Below, in pieces: positions 56,194 to 64,000 of a DNA stretch of 64,000 bases. Origin of the DNA: an uncultured Bacteroidota bacterium (lineage in GTDB: Bacteria; Bacteroidota; Bacteroidia; Chitinophagales; Saprospiraceae). The position numbers and the translations under genes are program-made. Position 1 is the stretch's first letter, and each line of letters opens with the position of its first letter. The stretch lies in the NCBI GenBank assembly GCA_902609095.1, contig CACLQQ010000001.1, positions 60,751 to 124,750 on the forward strand, given 5' to 3'. The notes beneath the pieces were generated by a model that worked only from the letters and a program-made list of their open reading frames with translations, was not told where the DNA came from and made no database searches.

Positions 56194-57024
56194 ATGGGGG
56201 TACTGCTGAACTTATACTATGATGTACTCAACATTGTTTCCATTATGGTGAATGGGATATGGTGCATATGGTGCTATCAAGTTCAGTCCTGTCAACGCTC
56301 TACTTACATATATGATGAGGACAAACAGTTGAAATTAGACTTCTACCCTACCACTTTAATACATAGTAGACCAATGCCGCTAATTCTGTATGCGCATGGA
56401 GGTGGCTGGGTAGGAGGCTCAAGGAAAAACATCCCTCCTGCCATCTTGGCCCAACTCGACAGAGGTTATACTATTGCGAGCATTAGCTATTCTCTCATGC
56501 CAAAGCATAAGTACCCTACCCCAATAAATGATATCGTAGGTGCTTTTAAGTGGATCCAAGATCACCATGATGAGCTCGGGATAGATCCCCATCGAATTAT
56601 CGGATGGGGATTATCCGCTGGGGCACAAATCATCAACTATGCCGCCATCCAAAAAAATCTCTTCGCAGGAGTGATTTCTTGGTACGGGTTTTCAGACTTA
56701 GTAATAGAAGATGCCAACTACTTTCATCGTATTACCAGACTGTTAATTCATAACTATAGTAATGGCGCTCAGCCTATTATAACTAATAGAGTCAACTCAG
56801 AGACATGCTCGTTCTATATCGTCCATGGGGCAAAGGATCGTTTCGTTCCAATCGACCAAAGTGAGCGATTGTATAGAGCATTATCTAAATCAAAGCAACC
56901 CTCTCAACTCAAGGAATATCCAAACTATTATCATGGAGATTGGCGATTGAATTACAAAAGTGAGCTTCAAGAATTCAACACTTTTTTAGATTTGGTTTCT
57001 AAAGCAGATTTGCTAACTAATTGA
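56194..57024 (+). CDS. alpha/beta-hydrolase (BD-FAE/HSL-type esterase)
   Basis: This 276-residue esterase-type alpha/beta hydrolase has the oxyanion-hole motif LYAHGGGWVGGS (residues 65-76). The nucleophile is Ser141 in GWGLSAGAQ, with the likely acid Asp215 in HGAKDRFVP and base His247 in YYHGDW. YDEDKQLKLDFYP at 40-52 and ISYSLMPKHKYPTPINDI are typical of BD-FAE-like carboxylesterases, which act on small esters or acyl groups on sugars. The first 35 residues are unusually hydrophobic and cysteine-rich and may be a signal or membrane anchor, so the protein could be exported. The GNAT gene follows after six bases, giving a two-gene operon. Confidence 0.85.
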   Translation: MGVLLNLYYDVLNIVSIMVNGIWCIWCYQVQSCQRSTYIYDEDKQLKLDFYPTTLIHSRPMPLILYAHGGGWVGGSRKNIPPAILAQLDRGYTIASISYSLMPKHKYPTPINDIVGAFKWIQDHHDELGIDPHRIIGWGLSAGAQIINYAAIQKNLFAGVISWYGFSDLVIEDANYFHRITRLLIHNYSNGAQPIITNRVNSETCSFYIVHGAKDRFVPIDQSERLYRALSKSKQPSQLKEYPNYYHGDWRLNYKSELQEFNTFLDLVSKADLLTN

Positions 57025-57030
57025 GCTCAG

Positions 57031-57522
57031 ATGAATCTCACGTTCAAAGAAGCCGTATCAGGTGATTACAATACCATAGCCGAGATCTATAACGAACATA
57101 TTAAGCGGCAAATCTCTACTATGGATGAACATCACTATATCACAGAAGATATAGATAGCTGGGTCAATAACTTTAACAGTCGAGAGCGATTGTATGTGGT
57201 CACTCTGGCAGAAAAAATCGTTGGTATGGGAATGATCAAGAAATATAGTGATCGTAAGGGTTATAGATATGCTGCAGAAACTGCAGTATATCTAACTGAA
57301 TCGGTAACTGGAAAAGGAATTGGGAGTGAATTCAAGAAATTCATAATCGCCGAGAGTAAGAAACTAAAATACCATCATCTGGTTGCCAAAATATTCAACT
57401 CTAATCAGCGTAGCATACAATACAATCTCTCATTAGGCTACGAAATAGTAGGCATTCAAAAAGAAATTGGATTCAAGGATGGCGCATGGCAGGATGTCTG
57501 CATCATGCAATTAATCCTATAA
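57031..57522 (+). CDS. GNAT-family N-acetyltransferase (PAT-like)
   Basis: This 163-residue GNAT protein resembles phosphinothricin acetyltransferase-like members. It opens with LTFKEAVSGDYNTIAEIYNEHI, contains VYLTESVTGKGIGSEF (motif A, the acetyl-CoA pyrophosphate loop with the expected GKGIG) near 90-105, and ends with NSNQRSIQYNLSLGYEIVG and the family-typical YKDGxWxD variant FKDGAWQDV. It probably acetylates an amine of a small molecule or amino acid in the cytoplasm; the substrate is not readable. It shares a transcript with the esterase upstream. The decayed barrel gene converges 10 bases downstream. Confidence 0.9.
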   Translation: MNLTFKEAVSGDYNTIAEIYNEHIKRQISTMDEHHYITEDIDSWVNNFNSRERLYVVTLAEKIVGMGMIKKYSDRKGYRYAAETAVYLTESVTGKGIGSEFKKFIIAESKKLKYHHLVAKIFNSNQRSIQYNLSLGYEIVGIQKEIGFKDGAWQDVCIMQLIL

Positions 57523-57532
57523 AGTTGAGGTG

Positions 57533-59235
57533 CTAAAAATTGAATCCTAACTTTAGTGAAAACTGATTTTGTTCATCATTGATAGAGTGATATGGCTGCA
57601 AGATGGCACTACCTAATATCTCCATAAATACCCCTACGGTCATACTATTGTGCCACACATCCAATCCTTCTCCAGTTAACCATACCCAACCATAATGATA
57701 TCCTCCTAAGATTCCTATATGCATCGGCGAAATATTATTGTTCCATTCGAACAAGTGCATCCTTAGATCAATGTTCTGAAAGAATGCTGACTCTCCTCGA
57801 AATCGATTATTCCTAAATCCTCTTAGGTTTGAGGGGTTACCTAAATCTGCATACTGATAGAACTGTGGCTGACCCCAAACTTTAATATATCCTATATTGG
57901 TAGCTAATACGATCTCAGGAGCAGCAAATAACTGAAGGTAACAATGCAAATCTCTACTCAGTGTTCTAATACCCTGAGAATTAGAAAGATTCTCCTGCAA
58001 GCTAAAGGAATTATGCATCTTAAATCCATTGTGAGGGAATATCGTATTATCAACAAACCCCAATTCTTGGATGATCGTAAACCCAAGGAAATTGCTCCGC
58101 TCAGCCTGCTCGCCAGTGAATCCTAAGGCCTGATCTGTACGTACTTACACGCCCCTCTTGAAGATCTACGTCTATAGATTCAAAAGTAGGTTCTATCTTA
58201 ATAGCATCAGTAAGACCAGTATTAAAATTCAGTAGCAGGTTAAACTCAATGGACTGGATTAAGACCCAATTGAACTGGATATCTCTAAGCTCATTGATGC
58301 TATTATTCCCCAGACCAAAATAGTTCTCATAGCGAGGGTAGTCTACTACCAGATCTGGAGTGAAATCCACCGATCCAATTACATCTATGAAGTGTCCATC
58401 ATATCCTACTCTGAATGCATTCTGAGAACCCGGCGCTATACTGGCATTTACGCTATGCTCAGATTTAAATGGATCCTTACGCCATCTCATAGTAGTCCAA
58501 GATACGGAGCCTCCTATCCATAGACCGTCATCTGGCGTGAAGCCAAAGAATGCAAATGGAAAACTGGTGTTATACTTGAATCCTGATCAATCACAGTCAT
58601 TGATATTTAGATCAGATACAGAGGTATGATCTTTTATCTTATAGCCTTTCGGCTTGATCCCTCTCGGCGTGTCATAGGCATACACTGCCAATACCCTCCA
58701 TATTAGTCAGTTCATCCTCTCCTTCTCCACCTATGACTCTTATTCTGATCTCATTGTTATTACTACCCGAGATATCAAAATGATCCTTACCTCTCAATCC
58801 ATATGAGCGAATCTCATTGGTTTCATTTGGATAAAATACTCGAGAGTATTTTGCTAGTTTCCCTTTTTTATCTCGATCAATGTGCATCTCTGCCAGTACT
58901 CGGACATATGGAAAGTGCTCTACTTCAAAATGATCCTTATTATCCGAACCTGTCACCTCTACTTCCTTAATTATAAACTCGTAAAGCTTTTGACCAGCTC
59001 GCAGCAAATCGCTTTTTCGGGAGATGAGTTTGGATCTGATATCCTCGCTATCTATATCCTCCACTTCATCTGGCAGTGCAGCTATCGCATTAGATATATC
59101 AGCCTCGGTAATGTCTTCTTGCAGTTTTTTAATGCCAGATTCCCACGTGGATCATTCCAATTCATTAAGAAAATATCTATCAAAAGTTTTGGCATTGAAG
59201 GATAGGTTCTCTACATCCTTGATCTTGTGCTTCAT
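57533..59235 (-). pseudogene. 5'-truncated and broken beta-barrel outer-membrane protein
   Basis: The recognisable sequence begins in mid-protein with VENLSFNAKTFDRYFLNELE, hits a TGA at 59154 (Trp expected), and continues through SKLISRKSDLLRAGQKLYEF, VEVTGSDNKDHFEVEHF, KYSRVFYPNETNEIRSYGLRGKDHF and IRVIGGEGEDEL. After a frame change near 58690 and a TGA at 58589 comes the barrel: FAFFGFTPDDGLWIGGSVSW, YENYFGLGNNS, another shift near 58100, PSNLRGFRNNRFRGESAF and the outer-membrane-type end LKLGFNF. This resembles Bacteroidota metallophosphatase/BamA-like surface-antigen proteins. The N-terminal part of such proteins is absent; DUF4112 sequence begins directly upstream. Confidence 0.88.
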
Positions 59236-59262
59236 CCCCCTTGAACTTCCTTATTATGAAAC

Positions 59263-59824
59263 TTAAAATATACCAAGGTACAACTCCTTGAAATCTGTAA
59301 AACGCTTAATCTCTATCTCTTGGAATCGGCCTGTAAATAGTTTTATCTTCTTCTTCAAATGTTGCCCAACGCCATTGGTCATGTATACGAAGCCAAAAAT
59401 CATTAATAAGATCAAAAGGATGAAAATTATGACTGACAACCAGGCACTCCCTCCATGCCTACCCTCGACATAATGCTCATGCATCAATTCTATATTACGC
59501 CGATGAGAACAGAATCTGAAATCGAATATATCACCAAGTACTGGGATGACGCCTATAATGACGTCAGTTGCCAGATTAAACAACATTTTAAATATCAACT
59601 TACCACTGGGCTCCCTTGCGATACATAATGGTCACCAGTCCCGTCCCAATTAGAATAGTGAATATGTCTCCGATATATGGAATCAAACCAATGATAGCAT
59701 CTATACCAAACCTAAAGTTGGTACTTGGAAACCTAAACTTATTATCTAAAACCTCGGCTGCTCGATCTAATAAAATTAGATCTTTACTGGCTTCAGGTTT
59801 ATTCTGTTCTTCTAATTCGATCAT
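59263..59824 (-). pseudogene. DUF4112 protein split by a one-base frameshift
   Basis: The first half (from 59824) carries ILLDRAAEVLDNKFRFPSTN and RFGIDAIIGLIPYIGDIFTILIG, the N-terminal signature of DUF4112. It ends at a stop at 59600 after YRKGAQW. Dropping one base continues as GKLIFKMLFNLATDVIIGVIPVLGDIFDF, FCSHRRNIELMHEH and a membrane helix (WLSVIIFILLILLMIFGFVYM), ending at 59263. The two glycine-rich GLIPxxGD repeats characteristic of the family are thus both present but in different frames. The protein would be an inner-membrane protein of unknown role. A single-base error in the assembly is an alternative explanation here. Confidence 0.8.
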
Positions 59825-59908
59825 CGACTCCGTGGCTTATTCATAATGTCGAATAAAAGTAATCGTGATATATTTTCTTTTCAAAGTTAAAAGGAAGACT
59901 TTTATACC

Positions 59909-60799
59909 ATGTTAAAAATCGGAACCCGAGGAAGTAAGCTTGCCCTATGGCAAGCACATGATTTGCAGGCACAATTAAAGGGTTTAGATATTGATAGCGA
60001 ACTGGTCATCATCAAAACTAAAGGGGACGAAATCCAGAATCTGGGTTTTGACAAATTAGAGGGTAAAGGCTTTTTCACCCAGGAGATAGAGTATGCTCTA
60101 TTAGCTGGAGATATCGATGTAGCCGTCCATAGCATGAAGGATCTCCCTACAGAGATGGTTGAAGGTCTGAGCATAGCGGGACTCTCTAAGAGAGCGAATC
60201 CGGCTGACTTCCTGATCATCAAGAAACCATCTTTAGACCCCTCTCAGCCTCTAATGCTTAAGTCAGGTAGAAAAATAGGTACATCGTCAATCAGAAGGAA
60301 AGTACAACTGAAGCATTTTGACCCAACTATAGATACGGTTGATGTAAGAGGCAATGTCCCCACCCGATTAAAGAAGTTAAATACCGAGGATTATGATGCC
60401 ATAGTTTTAGCTGGTGCTGGAGTTCAGCGATTAGAGATCTCTCTCGATGATTATCATGTGATAGAGTTCAGTCCCAAGGAGTTTGTCAGTGCCCCGGCAC
60501 AGGGAGTTATCGCCTACCAATGTCGCACAGCCAATAAGCCCACAAGAAGAATATTGAAGCAAATCCATGATGCCTCTACGGCGTTATGCACTAATGTGGA
60601 GCGCAAGGTGATGAAAATCATGGATGGTGGATGCCAACTACCCTTAGGAGCTTATTGTGAGCGTGACAGGGCAGGGAATTACCATTGCTACGCCTCATAT
60701 TCACCCGGGCACGATCAACAGTTGAAACATGTGAAACTAAGTCAAAGTACTCATGCTGGCTTAGCGGAGCGCATTGTTGAGCAACTTAAATCGGAATAG
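59909..60799 (+). CDS. hemC: porphobilinogen deaminase (hydroxymethylbilane synthase)
   Basis: This 296-residue enzyme joins four porphobilinogens into hydroxymethylbilane in haem synthesis. IGTRGSKLALWQA at the start, VHSMKDLPT (70s) and IGTSSIRRKVQL near 123-134 are the substrate-binding blocks. Cys242 in DGGCQLPLGAY is the attachment site for the dipyrromethane cofactor. All are intact and length is normal. An exonuclease-like gene starts one base after its stop, followed by hemD with an eight-base overlap, so the three are one transcript. Keeping haem genes while an SCO homologue is broken implies respiration continues but copper delivery may depend on another protein. Confidence 0.97.
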   Translation: MLKIGTRGSKLALWQAHDLQAQLKGLDIDSELVIIKTKGDEIQNLGFDKLEGKGFFTQEIEYALLAGDIDVAVHSMKDLPTEMVEGLSIAGLSKRANPADFLIIKKPSLDPSQPLMLKSGRKIGTSSIRRKVQLKHFDPTIDTVDVRGNVPTRLKKLNTEDYDAIVLAGAGVQRLEISLDDYHVIEFSPKEFVSAPAQGVIAYQCRTANKPTRRILKQIHDASTALCTNVERKVMKIMDGGCQLPLGAYCERDRAGNYHCYASYSPGHDQQLKHVKLSQSTHAGLAERIVEQLKSE

Positions 60800-60800
60800 T

Positions 60801-61400
60801 ATGTACATAATATTTGACTCCTCTGCTAACGGTAAACCGAGAAGCTACAAGGCCCCTATCGATGACTTGTTCAATTGGCCAAGGCTATTACACCTAAGCT
60901 GGATACTATTGGATAAGGATCTCAAACCGATACATGATTACGATTGCCTTATTGCACCACAAGGATTCACTCCTAAAGGTGAGGCCTATACCCGGCATCA
61001 TATTGACATAGAAAAAGTAAAGGAGCAAAGGGTTAGCCTCAGGGAGGCCTTAGAGAAATTCGATGAGGATGTGAGGAGTGCGGATTATGTATTTGCTCAT
61101 AATCTCAATTATAATGAAGGAATAGTAGGTTCAGAGTTTTATAGAGCCTCTATGCCAAGTCCACTCATAGCTGCTGACAAATATTGCCTCATGCATGAAG
61201 GAACATATTATTGTAAAATCCCGGGTAAAAGAGGATATAAGTGGCCTACCCTACAGGAAATGCACAGGACTGTATTCAAACAAGGTTTTTCTCCAGCAAA
61301 TAATGCTCGTGCAGATGTTATAGCAGCCGCAAGATGTTTCATAGCATTGAAGAAAGCGCGAGCTTTTGAAGACATATTTACAGATGACGATGATGAATAA
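60801..61400 (+). CDS. DEDDh 3'-5' exonuclease-like protein lacking catalytic residues
   Basis: This 199-residue protein is clearly of the DnaQ-like DEDDh exonuclease family: a YIIFD opening strand, WPRLLHLSWIL, AYTRHHIDIEKV, VFAHNLNYNEGIVGSEFYR, KWPTLQEMH and ARADVIAAARCFIAL occur in order. Key residues differ from the family. Motif I DxE reads D6-S7-S8, so the glutamate is missing. In motif II the usual FDE reads Y-N105-E, so the aspartate is asparagine. In motif III HNAxAD reads N167-N-A-R-A-D172, so the histidine is asparagine. Only Asp6 and Asp172 remain, so nuclease activity is unlikely. The reading frame is nonetheless intact and sits between hemC and hemD. The ATG at 60801 is chosen because it opens the conserved first strand. 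Confidence 0.85.
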   Translation: MYIIFDSSANGKPRSYKAPIDDLFNWPRLLHLSWILLDKDLKPIHDYDCLIAPQGFTPKGEAYTRHHIDIEKVKEQRVSLREALEKFDEDVRSADYVFAHNLNYNEGIVGSEFYRASMPSPLIAADKYCLMHEGTYYCKIPGKRGYKWPTLQEMHRTVFKQGFSPANNARADVIAAARCFIALKKARAFEDIFTDDDDE

Positions 61401-62070
61401 GACCAAAGACATATTTATTTCACGCCATTTAGTAGAGGACTCAATGCTACTAAATCACTTTGACCATAATGAAATCACATATGATCATCGGTCGCTCATT
61501 AATTTTGAGGCAGTTGCCTTTGATAAGCCTTGGTCTGAGTGGTTGTTTTTCTACAGTAAAAAAGGAGTAAAGTATTATTTTGACCAGTTAGCTGTCCAAA
61601 AGCTTCGATCGCATAAACTGGCTTGCTTTGGTCCTGGCACAGCCAGTTATTTGTTAGACAATTATGGATTTATGCCCGATTTCATTGGGACAGGAGAAAA
61701 AACCTCTACTTCTGATCTTCTTATTGAAATGATAAGCTCAGAATCTGTATGCTTCATAGTAGGTAAAAACTCGATTCGCTCAGTCCAAGAACTCTTAGAT
61801 AATCATATAGAATCAGTTGAGATATGTGTCTACAATAATACCCCAAAAACTAATGTACAACTGGGACATTATGGTGCAGCCATATTAACGAGTCCCATGA
61901 ATTATGAAGCATTTGTGAATAATGGAGGTTCATCTGACACGATCATCAGTATAGGAGAAACCACCTCCAATAAGATCAAAGAAATTGATCCAATAGCACT
62001 AATACATCAATCTGATGAACCATCAGAGATGAGCATCCTTAAAACATTGACTGCTATTTCAACTAATTAA
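61393..62070 (+). CDS. hemD: uroporphyrinogen-III synthase
   Basis: This protein of 225 residues (from the ATG at 61393, which overlaps the preceding gene by eight bases) has the loose, two-domain pattern of uroporphyrinogen-III synthase. It opens with DIFISRHLVEDS, and includes WLFFYSKKGVKYYFDQL, LACFGPGTASYLLDNYGFMPDFIG, VCFIVGKNSIRSVQELL and AILTSPMNYEAFVNNGG near the end. The family is poorly conserved, so the call rests mostly on the SKKGVKYYF / GPGTASYL / LTSPMNYEAF blocks and on co-transcription with hemC. It would cyclise hydroxymethylbilane with inversion of ring D. Residues before 61393 look like read-in from the upstream frame. Confidence 0.85.
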   Translation: MNKTKDIFISRHLVEDSMLLNHFDHNEITYDHRSLINFEAVAFDKPWSEWLFFYSKKGVKYYFDQLAVQKLRSHKLACFGPGTASYLLDNYGFMPDFIGTGEKTSTSDLLIEMISSESVCFIVGKNSIRSVQELLDNHIESVEICVYNNTPKTNVQLGHYGAAILTSPMNYEAFVNNGGSSDTIISIGETTSNKIKEIDPIALIHQSDEPSEMSILKTLTAISTN

Positions 62071-62102
62071 TCCAAAAATCTGGTTCATAATATCTAAATA
62101 AT

Positions 62103-63761
62103 ATGCTCAAGAGTCTATACATTAAAAATTACGCCATCATAGAGCAGATTCAGTTAGAGTTTGATGAACAATTCAATGTGATCACTGGTGAGACAGGAGC
62201 GGGTAAATCTATATTACTTGGAGCCTTAGGACTCATATTGGGTAATCGAGCAGATACTAAGGTGCTCTATAATCAAGACGAAAAATGTATCGTTCAGGCG
62301 GAGTTTGCCATCAATGATCAATTCATCAATCTACTACCAGAAAGTGAAAACTATGATCTCGAACAAACAACTACCCTAAGGAGAGAAATCAATAGCAAAG
62401 GAAAATCAAGAGCGTTTATCAATGATACACCAGTGCTGCTGAATGAGTTAAAAGGTGTTGCTCAGATATTAGTCGACATACATAACCAGTATGACACCCT
62501 CAGCATAACAAGCTTGGACTATCAAAGAGAAGTAATTGACATCTATGCAAGAACTGAAAAAGAGCAGAAAGCCTATCACAAGGTTTATCACGACTACCTT
62601 GGCTTAAAACAAGAAATTCAACAGCTTAAGAATAGACACAAGAAAGGCAAGGTTGATCAAGACTATCTGCTATTCCAATTAGAAGAATTGGGAAAGATAC
62701 CTTTGAATAATCTAAGTAAAGACTCATTAGAAGAGGAGTTTAATACCCTAAGCAGTAGTGAAGATATAAAACACACATTAGCTCAGATTACTCAGACTAT
62801 CGGAGAAGGTGAGATGAGTGTAGAGTCCAGGCTATTAGAGATCAACCGATCACTGGGTAGTATCTCAGACGTCAATAGCGATCTAAGCAATCTCCATCAA
62901 AAAATGGAAGAGGTTATAGAGGACCTACAAGAAATAGATCGATCCTCGGTAAATCTGGCTGAGAACTTAGAACATAACACTGAGCGAGCAGCTGAGCTGA
63001 AGGAAACTTTAGATCACATATATCTCTTAGAGAAGAAGCATAACCTTAACGGTATTGAGGAGCTAATCCAACTCAGAGATCAGATTGAAGAACAAACCAG
63101 TTCCAACCAAGATCTGGATGGCCTTATCTCTAAAAAAGAAAATAAGCTCGCTGAAATTAAAAAAGAGCTGTGGCAGAGGGCAGAAACTTTAACTGAAAAG
63201 AGACAATCATGTGGGCCTAAACTAAAAAAGTATTTAGAAGCAACCTTGCGAAATCTTGCCATTGCAAATGCTAACATAGATTTGGTGATAACAGAGTTAT
63301 CAGATTTTGAAGCCCATGGTATTGATAAGGTGGATATTCGCTTCAGTAGTAATAAAGGAATAGAGCCGCAGTCTATAGAAGGTACAGCCTCTGGTGGAGA
63401 GCTTTCTCGATTAGCGCTGAGCGTTAAGAGTCTCCTGGCTGGTCATACAGATAAGCTAACTATGATTTTTGATGAAATAGATACGGGTATCTCAGGTGCC
63501 GTTGCTCTACAGTTGAGTCATATCTTAACTGACATGTCTCAGAACCATCAGATCATCTGCATAACACACTCACCTCAAGTTGCTTCTGCTCAGGGAAAAC
63601 ACTTTAACATTTATAAGACTGATACTGCTGAGAGAACTATTACACATGTGAGAACGCTATCACAAGAGGAACGAGTGAATGAACTTGCTAAAATGCTCAG
63701 TACAGATCCACCTTCAACAGCCGCAATAGCAAATGCTACAGAACTATTGAAGGCGGTCTAA
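62103..63761 (+). CDS. recN: DNA repair protein RecN
   Basis: This 552-residue SMC-like ATPase acts in recombinational repair of double-strand breaks. The Walker A loop GETGAGKSI (residues 29-37) follows the YIKNYAII start typical of RecN. The middle (about 150-390) is a long coiled coil, with helices such as LVFQLEELGKIP-like and ENLEHNTERAAELKE. Near the end are the ABC signature ASGGELSRLALSVKSLL, Walker B TMIFDEIDTGISG and the switch histidine in CITHSPQVASAQG. All key residues are present and length is normal. It begins 32 bases after hemD and may be co-transcribed. It converges with a T9SS cargo gene after eight bases. Confidence 0.97.
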   Translation: MLKSLYIKNYAIIEQIQLEFDEQFNVITGETGAGKSILLGALGLILGNRADTKVLYNQDEKCIVQAEFAINDQFINLLPESENYDLEQTTTLRREINSKGKSRAFINDTPVLLNELKGVAQILVDIHNQYDTLSITSLDYQREVIDIYARTEKEQKAYHKVYHDYLGLKQEIQQLKNRHKKGKVDQDYLLFQLEELGKIPLNNLSKDSLEEEFNTLSSSEDIKHTLAQITQTIGEGEMSVESRLLEINRSLGSISDVNSDLSNLHQKMEEVIEDLQEIDRSSVNLAENLEHNTERAAELKETLDHIYLLEKKHNLNGIEELIQLRDQIEEQTSSNQDLDGLISKKENKLAEIKKELWQRAETLTEKRQSCGPKLKKYLEATLRNLAIANANIDLVITELSDFEAHGIDKVDIRFSSNKGIEPQSIEGTASGGELSRLALSVKSLLAGHTDKLTMIFDEIDTGISGAVALQLSHILTDMSQNHQIICITHSPQVASAQGKHFNIYKTDTAERTITHVRTLSQEERVNELAKMLSTDPPSTAAIANATELLKAV

Positions 63762-63769
63762 GAAAACGA

Positions 63770-64000
63770 TTATCTAATTAACAAGAGCTTTCCTCTTTGA
63801 ATTGACTCTTGAGCTTTCACGGTAAAATGTATCAATCCATTATTGTCTCCGAGATCATCTCGAGATACATTAATTGTATTAAGTCCATTGATCAATTGTA
63901 GATCTTGTCGAGCAATCAATTGACCATTCACATTATAAAAGAATACTTCTGCAGTCGTATCAGTTGGACTGAAGACACTTATAGTAGATTGTTCGGTGAA
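63770..64000 (-). CDS. C-terminal part of a T9SS-exported protein (cut by window edge)
   Basis: On the minus strand the last 231 bases are open to a TAA (63770-63772) and encode 76 residues resembling a type IX secretion sorting domain. A strand STISVFSPTDTTAEVFFYNVNGQLI is followed by LQLINGLNTINVSRDDL and a final FTVKAQESIQRGKLLLIR, with the basic end typical of the signal. The protein would cross the outer membrane by T9SS and be released or surface-attached after the signal is removed. What the cargo is lies outside the window. This tail and the decayed one at 15.3 kb show that the organism has or had a T9SS. Confidence 0.85.
   Translation of the reverse strand, partial: FTEQSTISVFSPTDTTAEVFFYNVNGQLIARQDLQLINGLNTINVSRDDLGDNNGLIHFTVKAQESIQRGKLLLIR

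Noticed and set aside
59598..59610. DUF4112 frameshift as programmed ribosomal frameshifting
   Set aside because: No slippery heptamer or downstream structure is evident at the junction; decay or a one-base sequence error is simpler.
15301..59824. A reassigned stop codon or general suppressor explaining the many interrupted genes
   Set aside because: TAA, TAG and TGA all occur inside the broken genes at positions with different expected residues, while intact genes end normally with all three. Frameshifts and lost catalytic residues are also present, which recoding would not cause.
1..64000. CRISPR arrays, tRNA or rRNA genes, and complete insertion sequences
   Set aside because: Reading both strands I found no regularly spaced direct repeats, no cloverleaf-like segment with a GTTCGA-type loop, and no transposase-like frame with terminal repeats. 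A covariance-model scan would be needed to exclude small RNAs.

Overview
The window looks like a stretch of an A+T-rich chromosome from a Bacteroidota bacterium, most likely of the Saprospiria/Chitinophagia type. The evidence is a type IX secretion (T9SS) sorting tail at the right edge and a decayed one near 15.3-15.5 kb, three very large VPS10/sortilin-like propeller proteins, a DUF5916 outer-membrane protein, many lipoproteins with clear lipoboxes, a TonB-dependent receptor, and genes without Shine-Dalgarno sites. I saw no rRNA, tRNA, CRISPR array or intact insertion sequence.

Layout. 0-14.5 kb: a lipoprotein amidase and three paralogous VPS10-like secreted proteins on the minus strand, interrupted by a compact plus-strand operon (RidA, a D-serine dehydratase/D-threonine aldolase-like PLP enzyme, an M19 dipeptidase) that looks like D-amino-acid or D-peptide catabolism. 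14.5-32.5 kb: mixed and heavily decayed. Intact genes are a DUF819 permease, a ClpP/crotonase-like periplasmic lipoprotein, a TPR lipoprotein, a DUF5916 barrel protein and a GH5 glycanase. They sit among remnants of PhoX/DUF839, a formylglycine-enzyme-like protein, a VOC protein, Crp/Fnr, DinB, sterol desaturase, a 2TM protein, PhzF and an alkylmercury-lyase-like protein. 32.5-39.4 kb: a two-gene unit (sulfatase plus galactokinase) is present twice, and each copy has kept a different gene intact. A broken TPR-histidine kinase lies between the copies. 39.4-43.8 kb: M48 protease, mnmA, Nudix hydrolase and a lipoprotein, all intact. 43.8-50 kb: an ECF sigma / anti-sigma / CpxP-like / YHYH / YwqK-like / SCO cassette and a TonB-dependent receptor, every member interrupted. 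50-57.5 kb: mostly intact housekeeping and envelope genes (quinone-reductase-like MDR, sialidase-like lipoprotein, NRDE protein, MATE exporter, thioesterase, esterase, GNAT), with one broken MBL hydrolase. 57.5-64 kb: a broken beta-barrel protein and DUF4112 gene, then hemC, a catalytically degraded exonuclease-like gene, hemD, recN and the end of a T9SS cargo gene.

The strongest theme is pseudogenisation. About twenty genes carry in-frame stops and/or one-base frameshifts while the rest of their protein sequence remains easy to recognise. All three stop codons are used at positions where relatives have different residues, so a changed genetic code does not explain it. This suggests recent relaxation of selection, for example a lineage adapting to a host or to a stable niche. 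Redox, regulatory, metal-related and surface-uptake genes are decaying, while haem synthesis, tRNA thiolation, DNA repair and the large secreted propeller proteins are kept.
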